In this document: positions 56,209-64,000 of the stretch, piece by piece | Position numbering within the stretch: the first letter of the stretch is position 1 | Layout of the letters: each line of letters begins with the position of its first letter | NCBI RefSeq assembly: GCF_947498015.1 | Contig: NZ_CANMIR010000002.1 | Span: 62,001 to 126,000, forward strand | Reading direction: 5' to 3' | DNA length: 64,000 bases | DNA from: an uncultured Neptuniibacter sp. | Lineage (GTDB): Bacteria; Pseudomonadota; Gammaproteobacteria; Pseudomonadales; Balneatricaceae | The notes under the pieces: model-generated | Seen by the model: the letters and a program-made list of their open reading frames with translations, nothing else | What the model was told of the DNA's origin: nothing | The model's database searches: none | Translations under genes and position numbers: made by a program

Positions 56209-56289
56209 CTTCCTGTCACTCTTAGGAACAACTACGCAAAGTATAGTTTATTGCCATTTTTATGCTGGTGATTCAGAAGAAATGCGCCT

Positions 56290-56295
56290 TATAAT
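56290..56295 (+). promoter_or_regulatory. -10-like TATAAT before purT
   Basis: A consensus TATAAT lies 33 bases before the purT ATG with a weak -35. A PurR-like half-site (ACGCAAAG) at 56233-56240 is too weak to call. Confidence 0.5.
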
Positions 56296-56327
56296 GCTTG
56301 AAATTTTTTCACGCTGAGGATTGGACA

Positions 56328-57509
56328 ATGCTGCAAATAGGGACTCCTTTATCGCCCACTGCAACGAGGGTGATGATGTGCGGTGGTGGAGAGCTTGGGA
56401 AGGAGGTGGTGATTGAGCTTCAGCGCCTTGGCGCCGAAGTGATTGTGGTGGATCGCTACCCGAATGCTCCGGGGATGCAGGTCGCTCATCGCAGCCATGT
56501 GTTATCGATGCTTGATGGCCACGCCCTGCGCGCCATAATCGAAGAGGAGAAGCCAGACCTGATTGTGCCCGAGATCGAAGCGATCGCCACTGACACACTG
56601 GTTCAACTTGAAAGTGAAGGTTACACCGTGGTGCCGACAGCGCGGGCTACTCAGTTGACTATGAACCGGGAGGGGATTCGCCGCCTTGCCGCAGAAGAGC
56701 TGGAGATCCCTACCTCACCCTATCGATTTGCAGAGGATTACGACAGTTATCTGCAAGGGGTAAAAGCAGTTGGTATCCCCTGCGTAATCAAACCCATTAT
56801 GAGCTCTTCAGGAAAGGGACAGACGACCCTTACCTCTGAAGACCAGATCGAGTCTGCCTGGCACTATGCTCAAGAGGGAGGCCGCGCTGGGAAAGGGAAA
56901 GTGATCATTGAAGGTTTTGTCGATTTTGATTATGAGATCACCCTTCTGACAGTACGCCATGATAGCCACACCAGTTTTTGCGAACCGATCGGCCATATTC
57001 AGGTATCCGGAGATTACCGTCAGTCTTGGCAGCCACAAGCGATGAGCGAAGCAGCGCTGGAGAAGTCACGTGATATCGCAAAAAAAGTAACCTCAGCACT
57101 GGGTGGTCATGGGTTGTTCGGTGTAGAACTCTTTATCAAGGGCGATCAGGTCTATTTCAGTGAGGTATCACCACGCCCACACGACACCGGCATGGTTACA
57201 ATGATCTCTCAGGATCTCTCAGAGTTTGCACTGCACGCCCGAGCTATTCTCGGTTTACCGATCCCCAATATCCATTTCCACGGCCCCTCTGCTTCCAGCG
57301 TAATTCTCGTAGAGGGTGAATCTTCCTCGGTGAAATTTGGAAACCTTCAGCAGGTATTGGCAGAACCCGATACTGCACTGCGTTTATTTGGCAAGCCAGA
57401 AGTGACCGGGCAACGTCGCATGGGCGTGGTGCTGGCGCGAGACAGCAGTGTCGAGGCGGCTAAAGAGAAAGCGATTCGAGGCTCCACTTCGATGAATGTT
57501 GAGCTGTAA
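56328..57509 (+). CDS. purT: Formate-dependent phosphoribosylglycinamide formyltransferase PurT
   Basis: A 393-residue ATP-grasp enzyme that makes formyl-GAR in purine synthesis using formate. It opens [20 protein letters not shown], with the phosphate-binding GGGELGKE, the ATP-grasp lysine region [12 protein letters not shown], and [26 protein letters not shown]. The ATG at 56328 has GAGGA about 8 bases upstream; a longer in-frame start at 56298 is not used. Ends at an intrinsic terminator. Confidence 0.96.
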   Translation: MLQIGTPLSPTATRVMMCGGGELGKEVVIELQRLGAEVIVVDRYPNAPGMQVAHRSHVLSMLDGHALRAIIEEEKPDLIVPEIEAIATDTLVQLESEGYTVVPTARATQLTMNREGIRRLAAEELEIPTSPYRFAEDYDSYLQGVKAVGIPCVIKPIMSSSGKGQTTLTSEDQIESAWHYAQEGGRAGKGKVIIEGFVDFDYEITLLTVRHDSHTSFCEPIGHIQVSGDYRQSWQPQAMSEAALEKSRDIAKKVTSALGGHGLFGVELFIKGDQVYFSEVSPRPHDTGMVTMISQDLSEFALHARAILGLPIPNIHFHGPSASSVILVEGESSSVKFGNLQQVLAEPDTALRLFGKPEVTGQRRMGVVLARDSSVEAAKEKAIRGSTSMNVEL

Positions 57510-57519
57510 ATCATCAATG

Positions 57520-57546
57520 TGCGCGGCTCGCTCGTCGCGCATTTTT
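57520..57546 (+). terminator. Intrinsic terminator of purT
   Basis: TGCGCG and CGCGCA pair around a ten-base loop and are followed by TTTTTC, 11 bases after the stop. Confidence 0.85.
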
Positions 57547-57620
57547 CGCGCTCCATGGAACTATTTACCCAGATACACCACTAACTGCCTGATTACCTGA
57601 AAGATTACGCGAGGATAGAA

Positions 57621-57836
57621 ATGGCTGAACCGAAGATTGCAGAACCCAAATGCCCTGAATGTCAGATCGCAGGCATCGAACACATCGTCTCTAAGGACAG
57701 TAACGAACGTGCCCGGGATAATCATGCCTGGTTTCAGGTTGCCTTCTGTGATAGTTGTGGGCATATCTATGGCGTTTTCGCCAAACACACCATTCCCGCA
57801 GGTAAGAAAGGTCCACAACTGGTTTTGAATCGATAA
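57621..57836 (+). CDS. Small zinc-ribbon protein
   Basis: A 71-residue protein with two CxxC pairs (CPEC and CDSC) about 28 residues apart, compatible with a zinc ribbon, and a conserved-looking tail (HIYGVFAKHTIPAGKK). GAGGATAG lies five bases before the ATG. The function is unknown. It is convergent with the nucleoside-recognition protein gene with 13 bases between stops. Confidence 0.75.
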   Translation: MAEPKIAEPKCPECQIAGIEHIVSKDSNERARDNHAWFQVAFCDSCGHIYGVFAKHTIPAGKKGPQLVLNR

Positions 57837-57849
57837 TTTTCAGGCCGAA

Positions 57850-58782
57850 TCAGAAGATCAGGAGGTGGAGTACACCTCTGATCAGCATACCGCAGAGAGC
57901 ACCATAAACTGCAAAGCGTACAACCTGCCCAACCCGTTTACCTGCAGCGGCAAAGACAGCAACACCCACGACATCCAGCGGGTTAGTCGCAAACCCAGCC
58001 ATCCGGTTTAGCTCGTTGGCAGTAATCACTCCCTGATTCATCAGATCGATCGTCACCCCCATAAATGCCGTACCTCCGGCAATGAATTTGGTCACTAACG
58101 GCAGTACCGTCGCCTCCGAAAGCCCTATCAGGGCTAAAGCTGGCGCGATAATACTGCTGATCAGGTCGATCGCTCCTGTAACCTTCAACACGTTAACCAG
58201 AAAGATCGCCAGAATCAGCATCGGCAGCATGTCGAGAACGATCTTCATCCCCTCTTTGCCCCCCTCTCCCAGAATCTGGATCACTGTTTTCTTATCATCT
58301 GTGACACGTTCAACCACCTGATCAGAGGTCTCAGGGTCTGAGATATGCCGGGTCAGCAGGTAGAAGGTGATCGCAGCTGCAGCCAGGCCACCGACGATAG
58401 AGGTCAGAAGGGTTACTCCTAAATTCAGACCCACTGCACTCAGGGGGAAGGTAGCATTGGCCTGGGACATCGCCAGAACCATGGCCAGTGTCGCAGCTAT
58501 ATAACGACGGGAGGTGCCATTTTTGTCCATCAGAGCGAAGGTCGCCAACGGTGCAATAAAGCTGACAAACAGCAGCTTTAACATGGCAAAAATACCTAAG
58601 CCGGGAATACCAAAGATACGAGAAACCGGGGCGAGCAGATTGGAGATCCAGCTCAGCACACCCTTCGCATCAAGTAACTTCATCAGAGCCAGCATCACGA
58701 CCATAATCGGCAATAGGATATACAGCCCCATATCCAGCCCTGAGCGGCCTGAGTCCAAAATAAGTGTGACGATCTGTTCCAC
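57850..58782 (-). CDS. Nucleoside recognition (Gate domain) membrane protein
   Basis: A 310-residue membrane protein with two Gate-type repeats (LLPIMVVMLALMKLLDAKGVL near the start and LVTKFIAGGTAFMGVTIDL later) and about eight helices. Related proteins include SpmA/SpmB and nucleoside transporters. The start is GTG at 58782, with AGGG upstream. The substrate is unknown. Confidence 0.82.
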   Translation of the reverse strand: MEQIVTLILDSGRSGLDMGLYILLPIMVVMLALMKLLDAKGVLSWISNLLAPVSRIFGIPGLGIFAMLKLLFVSFIAPLATFALMDKNGTSRRYIAATLAMVLAMSQANATFPLSAVGLNLGVTLLTSIVGGLAAAAITFYLLTRHISDPETSDQVVERVTDDKKTVIQILGEGGKEGMKIVLDMLPMLILAIFLVNVLKVTGAIDLISSIIAPALALIGLSEATVLPLVTKFIAGGTAFMGVTIDLMNQGVITANELNRMAGFATNPLDVVGVAVFAAAGKRVGQVVRFAVYGALCGMLIRGVLHLLIF

Positions 58783-58884
58783 GAAAATACCCTGACGAAT
58801 GTTAGTGGGGGTAAATTTTAACGACCGTCAATATATGAAACCAGTGTTTTATAATTTAATTGCATATTGGTATGACCACTAGAA

Positions 58885-59424
58885 TTAAAGGTCATAGGGC
58901 TCGATCTGAAAGGCTTCCATCGAATAGCCCGATGTAGCCAGCTCATCCATCACTGTTTCCGTTTTTAACGTACCGGTTACCCAGATCGCATCATAGAGGT
59001 TCTCAATCTTAGTTCCCGGTTCAAAACGAACATAGATAATCTGATTTGAAGGAGGCGGTGGAACATGAATACAGGCACCAAAATAGGGGACCAGGAAAAA
59101 CTCCGTAACCCACAGCCCTTCAGCCTTCAATGGCACCACGTAACCCGGTAGTTTGACCATCTTCCCATCCATCTCGGGGACGATCGGCGCCGACTGCATC
59201 TCAGCCATCATCTGATCCAACACCTGCTGGGCTTTAGGATCAAAATCATCCAGAGATCCCAGTTCGGCAGACTGATCCAGAATAGCATCAAGTGAGAAAT
59301 CGGCGGGCATCAGCTGCTCCCACTCAACCTCCTGAACCGGTTCACCATTCACCTTTTCCACTGCCATAGCAGGGCCACTGAACCCTAAAAAACCAGCAAG
59401 GAGCAGGCTGTAAATCAATTTCAT
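58885..59424 (-). CDS. DUF3299 periplasmic protein of the zinc-uptake operon
   Basis: A 179-residue protein with a signal peptide (cleavage after PAMA) and the DUF3299 core LPGYVVPLKAEG, FFLVPYFGACIHVPPPPSNQ and VWVTGTL-like wording near the end. DUF3299 proteins regularly accompany ABC/FtsX-type systems of the Zrg kind. It is the last gene of the operon, 13 bases after the permease. The single conserved Cys-Ile-His in FGACIHVPPPP may bind metal. Confidence 0.85.
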   Translation of the reverse strand: MKLIYSLLLAGFLGFSGPAMAVEKVNGEPVQEVEWEQLMPADFSLDAILDQSAELGSLDDFDPKAQQVLDQMMAEMQSAPIVPEMDGKMVKLPGYVVPLKAEGLWVTEFFLVPYFGACIHVPPPPSNQIIYVRFEPGTKIENLYDAIWVTGTLKTETVMDELATSGYSMEAFQIEPYDL

Positions 59425-59437
59425 CTATATTACCTAT

Positions 59438-60694
59438 CTAAATGCGCAGGCTCATACCATCCAGCAATGACTGGCGATAAGCCTTGTAACCGGGAATAAC
59501 TCCCATCAATGTACCACAAAGCAAAATCCCACCCAGTATCTGCCACTGCCAGAGCGTTAAGTTCTGCACACCGATAGTGATCGCAAGCTCAGATTGGACC
59601 AAAGGGCTTAGCCCAAGTATGGCGAGATAAAATAGGATCACCCCCACCAGAATGCTGACCAGAGTGATCAACAGACTCTCAAACAGCAGGAGTTGCACTA
59701 TCTGATGTGGACGCGCCCCGAGTGATCGTAAAATAGACATCTCACGTCGACGTTCGTTCAGGCTGGTGAGTAACAGAGTTAACATGCCGATCAAACTGGA
59801 AACGACCACCAATCCGGTAATCACCACCAACAACTGTTCAGCAAAACTGAACATCTGCCACAGTTCCTGCAGCGCCAGCCCCGGTAGGATAGCTGTTAAG
59901 GGTTCATGTCGGTAACGATTGATCGAACGCTGCAAATGAAAAGTAGAGAGTCGAGATTTCAGCCCCAGCATAAATGCGGTGATCTGTTTGGGCGTCAGAT
60001 CCATCTCCTGAACCGCTTGCTGTGAGAGTGTGGCTCCTGGCAACCGAACACCCGCCTTCCAATCCAGATGGATCGCTTCTATCCCTGCCAGACTGACATG
60101 TAACGTCCTGTCCACAGGAGTACCTGTCGGTTTAAGCACCCCAACAACCCGGAACGGTTTGTCATCATGGGTCTGGATTGCGGCATTCCCCATCCCATGA
60201 GCAATGACAACCTCATCCCCTAGCTGATAACCGAGTTTCTGTGCAACTTCCGCCCCCAGTACCAGATCAAATACATTGGAGAATACACGCCCGGAACTAA
60301 ACTCAAGAGGATAACTATTACCGTACTGATAGTACTGGAAGAACGCCTCGCTTGTTCCCAGAACACGGTAACCGCGATGGGAATCACCCAGCGAAAGAGG
60401 AATGCTCCATTTTACATCCCGGTGCTGGCTAATAGCCTGATAGCTTTTCCAGGAGAGATTATTGGTGGGATTTCCAATATGGAAAACGGAGTAAAGCAAC
60501 AGATTGATCTGCCCACCTCGAGCGCCAACAATCAGATCGGTTCCTGAAACTGTGGATGAAAAACTATTTTTAGCCTGATGCCGCAGCATATCGATCCCCA
60601 ACAACAGAAACACACTGATACTGATAGAAGCGACCGTCAGCATCAGTGTTCCTTTGCGGTTCAGAAGGCTCTTTAAGGAGAGGCGTAACATCAT
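59438..60694 (-). CDS. FtsX-like ABC permease of the zinc-uptake operon
   Basis: A 418-residue permease with an N-terminal helix, a large periplasmic domain (about residues 45-270) and three C-terminal helices, the MacB/FtsX layout (SLNERRREMSILRSLGARPH is the typical coupling region). Its ATG overlaps the ATPase stop (ATGA). In Zrg systems such a permease accompanies the His-rich zinc protein, so zinc transfer is inferred. Confidence 0.9.
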   Translation of the reverse strand: MMLRLSLKSLLNRKGTLMLTVASISISVFLLLGIDMLRHQAKNSFSSTVSGTDLIVGARGGQINLLLYSVFHIGNPTNNLSWKSYQAISQHRDVKWSIPLSLGDSHRGYRVLGTSEAFFQYYQYGNSYPLEFSSGRVFSNVFDLVLGAEVAQKLGYQLGDEVVIAHGMGNAAIQTHDDKPFRVVGVLKPTGTPVDRTLHVSLAGIEAIHLDWKAGVRLPGATLSQQAVQEMDLTPKQITAFMLGLKSRLSTFHLQRSINRYRHEPLTAILPGLALQELWQMFSFAEQLLVVITGLVVVSSLIGMLTLLLTSLNERRREMSILRSLGARPHQIVQLLLFESLLITLVSILVGVILFYLAILGLSPLVQSELAITIGVQNLTLWQWQILGGILLCGTLMGVIPGYKAYRQSLLDGMSLRI

Positions 60695-61389
60695 GTTTGA
60701 GTACCCCGGCCCATAAGGGTGAGCTCCTCTACACGATTAAAGTGGGGAGCCAGTGAAAGATCGTGACTCACCAGAATCAGCGTCGCTCCTGCGGCATGAC
60801 ACTGCTCACAGAGTAGCTGCATAAACTGATCACTGTTTTGCCCATCGAGTGCAGACGTTGGCTCATCGGCAATGATGATCCCGGGCTGGCCGATAAGCGC
60901 CCGGGCTGCAGCCACTCTCTGCTGCTGGCCGGTGGAGAGTTCATTGACTGCCTGCTCCTGTAACGACTGATCTGCAAGGCCTAACCGCTCCAGCAAGTGT
61001 CTCGCCTCTGCTTCAACAGAACCAAATTTCTGAGAAGCTGCGGCAGATCGCTTACCGGAGAAATGACAGGGGAGCATCACATTTTCAATCAGGTTCAGGT
61101 AGGGCAGCAGATTGAACTGTTGAAAGATAAATCCGGTATTGTCAGCGCGAAACCGGTCAATCTCAGACGGAGATAGTTTGGTGATATCTTCTCCCAACAG
61201 TGAGATGCGTCCCTGATCCGGGCGGATTATGCCACCTAGCAGATTGAGTAGCGTGCTTTTACCACTTCCCGAAGCACCTGTGATCAGCAACCTCTCCCCC
61301 CTATTCAGAGAAAAATCGGCTACGGATATCACCGGGTCTGACTTATTCCAACTATATCTAAGCTGTTCAAGCTCGACTGCTGATTGCAT
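60691..61389 (-). CDS. ABC ATPase of the zinc-uptake operon
   Basis: A 232-residue ATPase of the LolD/MacB type. Walker A is GASGSGKST near residue 37, the Q-loop is FIFQQFNLLPYL, the signature LSTGQQQRVAAARAL (with T in place of the usual G) and Walker B IIIADEPTSALD. It is coupled to the FtsX-like permease. The ZrgA-like gene ends 18 bases upstream. Confidence 0.92.
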   Translation of the reverse strand: MQSAVELEQLRYSWNKSDPVISVADFSLNRGERLLITGASGSGKSTLLNLLGGIIRPDQGRISLLGEDITKLSPSEIDRFRADNTGFIFQQFNLLPYLNLIENVMLPCHFSGKRSAAASQKFGSVEAEARHLLERLGLADQSLQEQAVNELSTGQQQRVAAARALIGQPGIIIADEPTSALDGQNSDQFMQLLCEQCHAAGATLILVSHDLSLAPHFNRVEELTLMGRGTQT

Positions 61390-61407
61390 GCCTATCCCAA
61401 TACTGAC

Positions 61408-62043
61408 TTAAAAGTTAACAACGCTCTTATCTGCATTTAACTCAAATTTTTTCGCACCATGGTCCGATAAGAGATTCAGATCAAGCTGTTGTAACTTTGG
61501 AAAAACAGAAAACATCCCGACCCTCAACTGCCTCAGTGCAGCTGGGTTGGCACAAATAAAACGGTAGTGAGCGAGAATATTCTGGTGCCCTTCGGCCTCA
61601 TGTTCATGTTCATGTTCATGTTCATGTTCATGTTCATGTTCATGTTCATGTTCATGTTCATCATGAGCGTGCTCTATTTTATTCAGATCGAACTCGGTAC
61701 GCGAACCTTCCCTCTCAACTTCAACTGCAAAGTCGATCCTTACCTGATCAGCCCGGCATTCAGCCTCTTGGGAAAACTGAATAAGCGCATCTACCTCTTC
61801 GAGCTGATGTTTGGCACGCGTTAGCTGTTCCTGATCCTCTCTAGACACTGCAGGGTGCTCAAAGCCAACAATATTATATTGTGGCGATGAGAACATCACT
61901 TCGATTTTGGAACCTTCAGAGGCTATATCCATCTTCGCAAAACCATGCAGATGAACTTCCTGTTCTTCAAACGCAACGGCAGCGTTTTGGATTGCTAACA
62001 CCGCCAGCCCCAGAACGACTCGCTTTCCTATTCGTATTGACAT
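61408..62043 (-). CDS. zrgA: ZrgA-like periplasmic zinc-uptake protein (DUF2796) with a long His-Glu repeat
   Basis: A 211-residue exported protein starting at the ATG at 62043 (a GTG at 62058 is in frame but less likely), with a signal peptide ending after AAVA. The mature protein opens EEQEVHLHGFAKMDIA, as in DUF2796, and contains about 13 alternating His-Glu pairs encoded by a hexanucleotide repeat, which would bind several zinc ions. A Zur box overlaps its promoter. It heads the zinc-uptake operon with an ABC ATPase, a permease and a DUF3299 protein. Confidence 0.85.
   Translation of the reverse strand: MSIRIGKRVVLGLAVLAIQNAAVAFEEQEVHLHGFAKMDIASEGSKIEVMFSSPQYNIVGFEHPAVSREDQEQLTRAKHQLEEVDALIQFSQEAECRADQVRIDFAVEVEREGSRTEFDLNKIEHAHDEHEHEHEHEHEHEHEHEHEHEAEGHQNILAHYRFICANPAALRQLRVGMFSVFPKLQQLDLNLLSDHGAKKFELNADKSVVNF
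61599..61658 (-). repeat. Hexanucleotide tandem repeat encoding His-Glu
   Basis: Ten perfect head-to-tail copies of CATGTT on the plus strand (read as CATGAA, His-Glu, on the coding strand). Because the unit is six bases, gain or loss of copies keeps the frame and changes only the number of His-Glu pairs. Confidence 0.95.
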
Positions 62044-62057
62044 ATCGTGCCCAACCA

Positions 62058-62080
62058 CAAAAGCTATAATATAACATTAC
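62058..62080 (-). promoter_or_regulatory. Zur box before the zinc-uptake operon
   Basis: Read on the minus strand, GTAATGTTATATTATAGCTTTT matches the gammaproteobacterial Zur consensus (half-sites GAAATGTTATA and TATAACATTTC around one base) at about 19 of 23 positions. It starts 15 bases before the ZrgA ATG and overlaps possible -10 sequences (TATTAT), so Zur with zinc would repress it. Confidence 0.8.
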
Positions 62081-62283
62081 TATAATCATCCTATTCTCTG
62101 GTTCCAAGCCTTGAGATGAAATAGTTAAATTGATTTCTGTCAGCTGTCCCTGAATAAACCCTACAGAACTGAGCACAGTTGATTGTTATCAACCCCAGCT
62201 TTGCGCCATTAAGTTAGATTCCTGATCAGAGACAACGCAATACACGTGCCTTAGCCTAAGGCCCTTTGCGGCAAGGAGGGTGC

Positions 62284-63426
62284 ATGAAAACCTACCTTAG
62301 CAGTGATATTGGTCGTCAGTTATCACTGATGACGTTAATCAGCCTGATCAGTATGCTATTGCTGTTCTATCTCTTCTTTAACGCGTTCAGTAATGGTTAT
62401 TACACTGAGAAGCGTGCTGAATCACAGCACATGACCTCTGTCGCATCCTCCATTGTGAATAGTTTCCACCAGTTATCACTCAATGGGGATCTCACGAGTG
62501 AAGAAGCGGTTTCACTCGCTCTGGGCGCTCTGCAGGAAGCAAAGTATTCTGAGGATGGGTATTTCTGGATCAATAACAGCGCAGGTCAGATGATGATGCA
62601 TCCGGTCAAACCTGAACTTAATCATCAGAATATGCTCTATTTTCAAGACCCAAACGGTCAGTTTATCTTTGCCCAATTCATAAAAGCAGCGCTTAGCGGT
62701 GGTGGCTGGATCGACTATTCGTGGATGAAACCCAGCAGTGACGACGAAGTAGTTCCTAAAGTCTCTTATGTCACCTATTTTGACCCCTGGGACTGGATTA
62801 TCGGTACCGGGGTTTATCTGGATGACCTGCAAGCACAGCGCAACGATATTTTCATCCAATCAGCACGCCTTATATTTATCGTCTTTCTGCTACTGGGGCT
62901 CGCTTCCGGGCTTCTGACTAAACATAGCCTGGGAGTTATCAAGGAGATTGCGATAAAAGACCCTCTGACCCGCCTCTATACCCGTCGATTCCTGAATGAA
63001 ACTGAGGGAAGCCTCATTCGGCGCGATGAGCGTGATCGAAACGGTTATCTCTATGTAATGTTTCTGGACATCGACTATTTTAAGCGGATTAATGACAGCT
63101 ATGGTCATCGCTGCGGAGATACCGTACTGAGAGCTATCGGCAAAGCTCTGCAGCAACACACCCGACCGGAAGACCTCTGTATTCGTTACGGTGGAGAGGA
63201 GTTTCTGATTGTCAGTCAGGCCGATTCAGACGCGCTCATTCTTGCTCTGGCTGAACGTCTCAGAAGACAGATCCACCATCTTCAGTTCAGAGAACAGATT
63301 GAACTCACTGTGAGCATTGGCGTTGCACGCCGGCAAGCTGGCGAGCCCTTTACAGCAGTACTAAACCGCTCCGATATGAACCTCTACCAGGCAAAGCAAA
63401 ATGGTCGTGATCAAGTCGTGATGTAA
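62284..63426 (+). CDS. Cache-GGDEF diguanylate cyclase
   Basis: A 380-residue membrane sensor. The ATG at 62284 has a strong AAGGAGG; the longer TTG start is not used. Two helices (about residues 12-34 and 200-220) enclose a periplasmic Cache domain (GYFWINNSAGQMMMHP, then WDWIIGTGVYLDD). The C-terminal GGDEF domain has the active site GGEEF, and an inhibitory RxxD site (RPED) stands five residues before it. It should be an active cyclase with product inhibition. The ligand is unknown. Confidence 0.93.
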   Translation: MKTYLSSDIGRQLSLMTLISLISMLLLFYLFFNAFSNGYYTEKRAESQHMTSVASSIVNSFHQLSLNGDLTSEEAVSLALGALQEAKYSEDGYFWINNSAGQMMMHPVKPELNHQNMLYFQDPNGQFIFAQFIKAALSGGGWIDYSWMKPSSDDEVVPKVSYVTYFDPWDWIIGTGVYLDDLQAQRNDIFIQSARLIFIVFLLLGLASGLLTKHSLGVIKEIAIKDPLTRLYTRRFLNETEGSLIRRDERDRNGYLYVMFLDIDYFKRINDSYGHRCGDTVLRAIGKALQQHTRPEDLCIRYGGEEFLIVSQADSDALILALAERLRRQIHHLQFREQIELTVSIGVARRQAGEPFTAVLNRSDMNLYQAKQNGRDQVVM

Positions 63427-63429
63427 CCC

Positions 63430-64000
63430 CTAAATAGTACTGTAAATCAGTTCAGCCAGTTTGGAGAGAGCGCTATGTCTTTCCCGATTCCAGAGATGGG
63501 CAAAGCTTAATCGTAAGCAGTTACGGTAACGATCCTGCGCCGTAAACAGATTACCCGGGGTGATGATCACGCCCTGCTCCCTCGCAAGACGATAACAGCT
63601 AAACAGGTCAATCTCGGGATCCAGCTCAACCCAGAGCGATAAGCCTCCTGACGGTTGACTCACCCGCAGATCTCCCAAGGGGCGCCAGTGTTGATCCAAT
63701 GCGTCTATAAGCTGATCTCTCTGCTGCTGTAACAGCAGTCGCTGCTTCCGCAGATGTTTGTCATATCCCCCCTCCTGGATAAATGAGAACAGTCCCTGCT
63801 GGGTAAACTTACTGAGTGCGAGTAGATTGACCATTTTAAGCCGCATCAACTGCGGTGACTGATTTGCAACTATCCACCCCAATCGTAGCTCTCTTGAGAG
63901 AGATTTTGAGTACGACCCACACAGAATCACCCGCCCTTCCTGATCCAGCTGCTTTAAAGGCGGATGGCGTATATCAAAAGTGAGATCACCATAGATATCA
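63430..64000 (-). CDS. PLP-dependent aminotransferase or MocR-type regulator (partial, N-terminus off the window)
   Basis: About 190 C-terminal residues of a fold-type I aminotransferase domain. It includes the conserved YGDLTFDIRHPPLKQLDQ stretch, the PLP lysine in CGSYSKSLS, the RLGWIVA motif and the terminal NCLRLSFAHL. Such a domain occurs in MocR/GntR regulators and in stand-alone aminotransferases; the missing N-terminus decides between them, and the sequence is closer to the MocR type. It is convergent with the GGDEF gene. Confidence 0.85.
   Translation of the reverse strand, partial: DIYGDLTFDIRHPPLKQLDQEGRVILCGSYSKSLSRELRLGWIVANQSPQLMRLKMVNLLALSKFTQQGLFSFIQEGGYDKHLRKQRLLLQQQRDQLIDALDQHWRPLGDLRVSQPSGGLSLWVELDPEIDLFSCYRLAREQGVIITPGNLFTAQDRYRNCLRLSFAHLWNRERHSALSKLAELIYSTI

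Noticed and set aside
56233..56248. A PurR-like half-site before purT
   Set aside because: Only the first half matches; a full operator is not present.
61599..61658. Possible CRISPR-like array
   Set aside because: The copies are head to tail with no spacers; it is a coding microsatellite.
61567..61824. A plus-strand frame with Met-Phe repeats
   Set aside because: It is the reverse-strand shadow of the His-Glu repeat in the ZrgA gene.

Overview
The window looks like chromosomal DNA of a marine, flagellated gammaproteobacterium, probably of the Oceanospirillaceae type (for example Neptunomonas, Amphritea or Marinobacterium relatives). This is inferred from the gene families and the many sodium-linked transporters: an AGCS alanine symporter, a TRAP system, NhaA, an SbtA-type bicarbonate permease and a PomAB-like stator. 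No phage, complete transposon, rRNA operon or CRISPR array is visible, and nearly all the DNA is coding.

Region 1 (1-9745, minus strand) is one long cobalamin/cobalt unit. A cobalamin riboswitch leads into a five-gene ECF-type cobalt/nickel importer (NikK-like, CbiM, NikL-like, CbiQ, CbiO), an MFS permease with a histidine-rich tail, a ChlI/ChlD-like chelatase subunit, CobO, CobB/CbiA and the start of CbiD. Region 2 (9.9-16.6 kb) holds a STAS/SpoIIAA-like protein, a palindrome-rich gap, and alanine use: AGCS symporter, Lrp, then dadA-ridA-dadX-ridA2. Region 3 (16.6-19 kb) holds a TorF-type porin, MsrA, a GNAT protein and an ICMT-like methyltransferase. Region 4 (19-27.5 kb) holds a LysR regulator, a TRAP transporter, and an MmsA-type dehydrogenase with a BauA-type omega-aminotransferase. 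A shared palindrome suggests that the LysR protein controls both units. The aminotransferase yields L-alanine, which DadX/DadA could oxidise to pyruvate.

Region 5 (27.5-34.2 kb) has YeiH with its LysR partner, NhaA, a CbbR-like LysR divergent from a small two-helix membrane protein plus SbtA, a Rap1a-like secreted protein and an initiator tRNA. Region 6 (34.2-46.4 kb) has a stator pair coupled to a PilZ protein, DUF72, DUF924, EAL and SmrA-like proteins, a GST/GDPD pair, a quinone/azo detoxification operon (azoR, yqjG, pirin) with a divergent LysR gene, and an HD-GYP phosphodiesterase.

Region 7 (46.4-53.8 kb) is a CusCBA-type metal efflux operon headed by a small His/Cys/Met-containing membrane protein, followed by an unusual winged-helix/nuclease-like protein. 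Region 8 (54-64 kb) has AnsA, a PhnA-like zinc protein, PurT, a nucleoside-recognition membrane protein, a zinc-uptake operon (ZrgA-like, ABC ATPase, FtsX-like permease, DUF3299) with a convincing Zur box, a Cache-GGDEF cyclase and a truncated MocR/aminotransferase gene.

The most interesting candidates are the two-helix protein coupled to SbtA, the His-tailed MFS permease inside a riboswitch-controlled uptake operon, the shared LysR palindrome, the RidA proteins around DadX, the duplicated winged-helix/nuclease protein, and the Zur-controlled operon whose ZrgA carries an in-frame hexanucleotide repeat.
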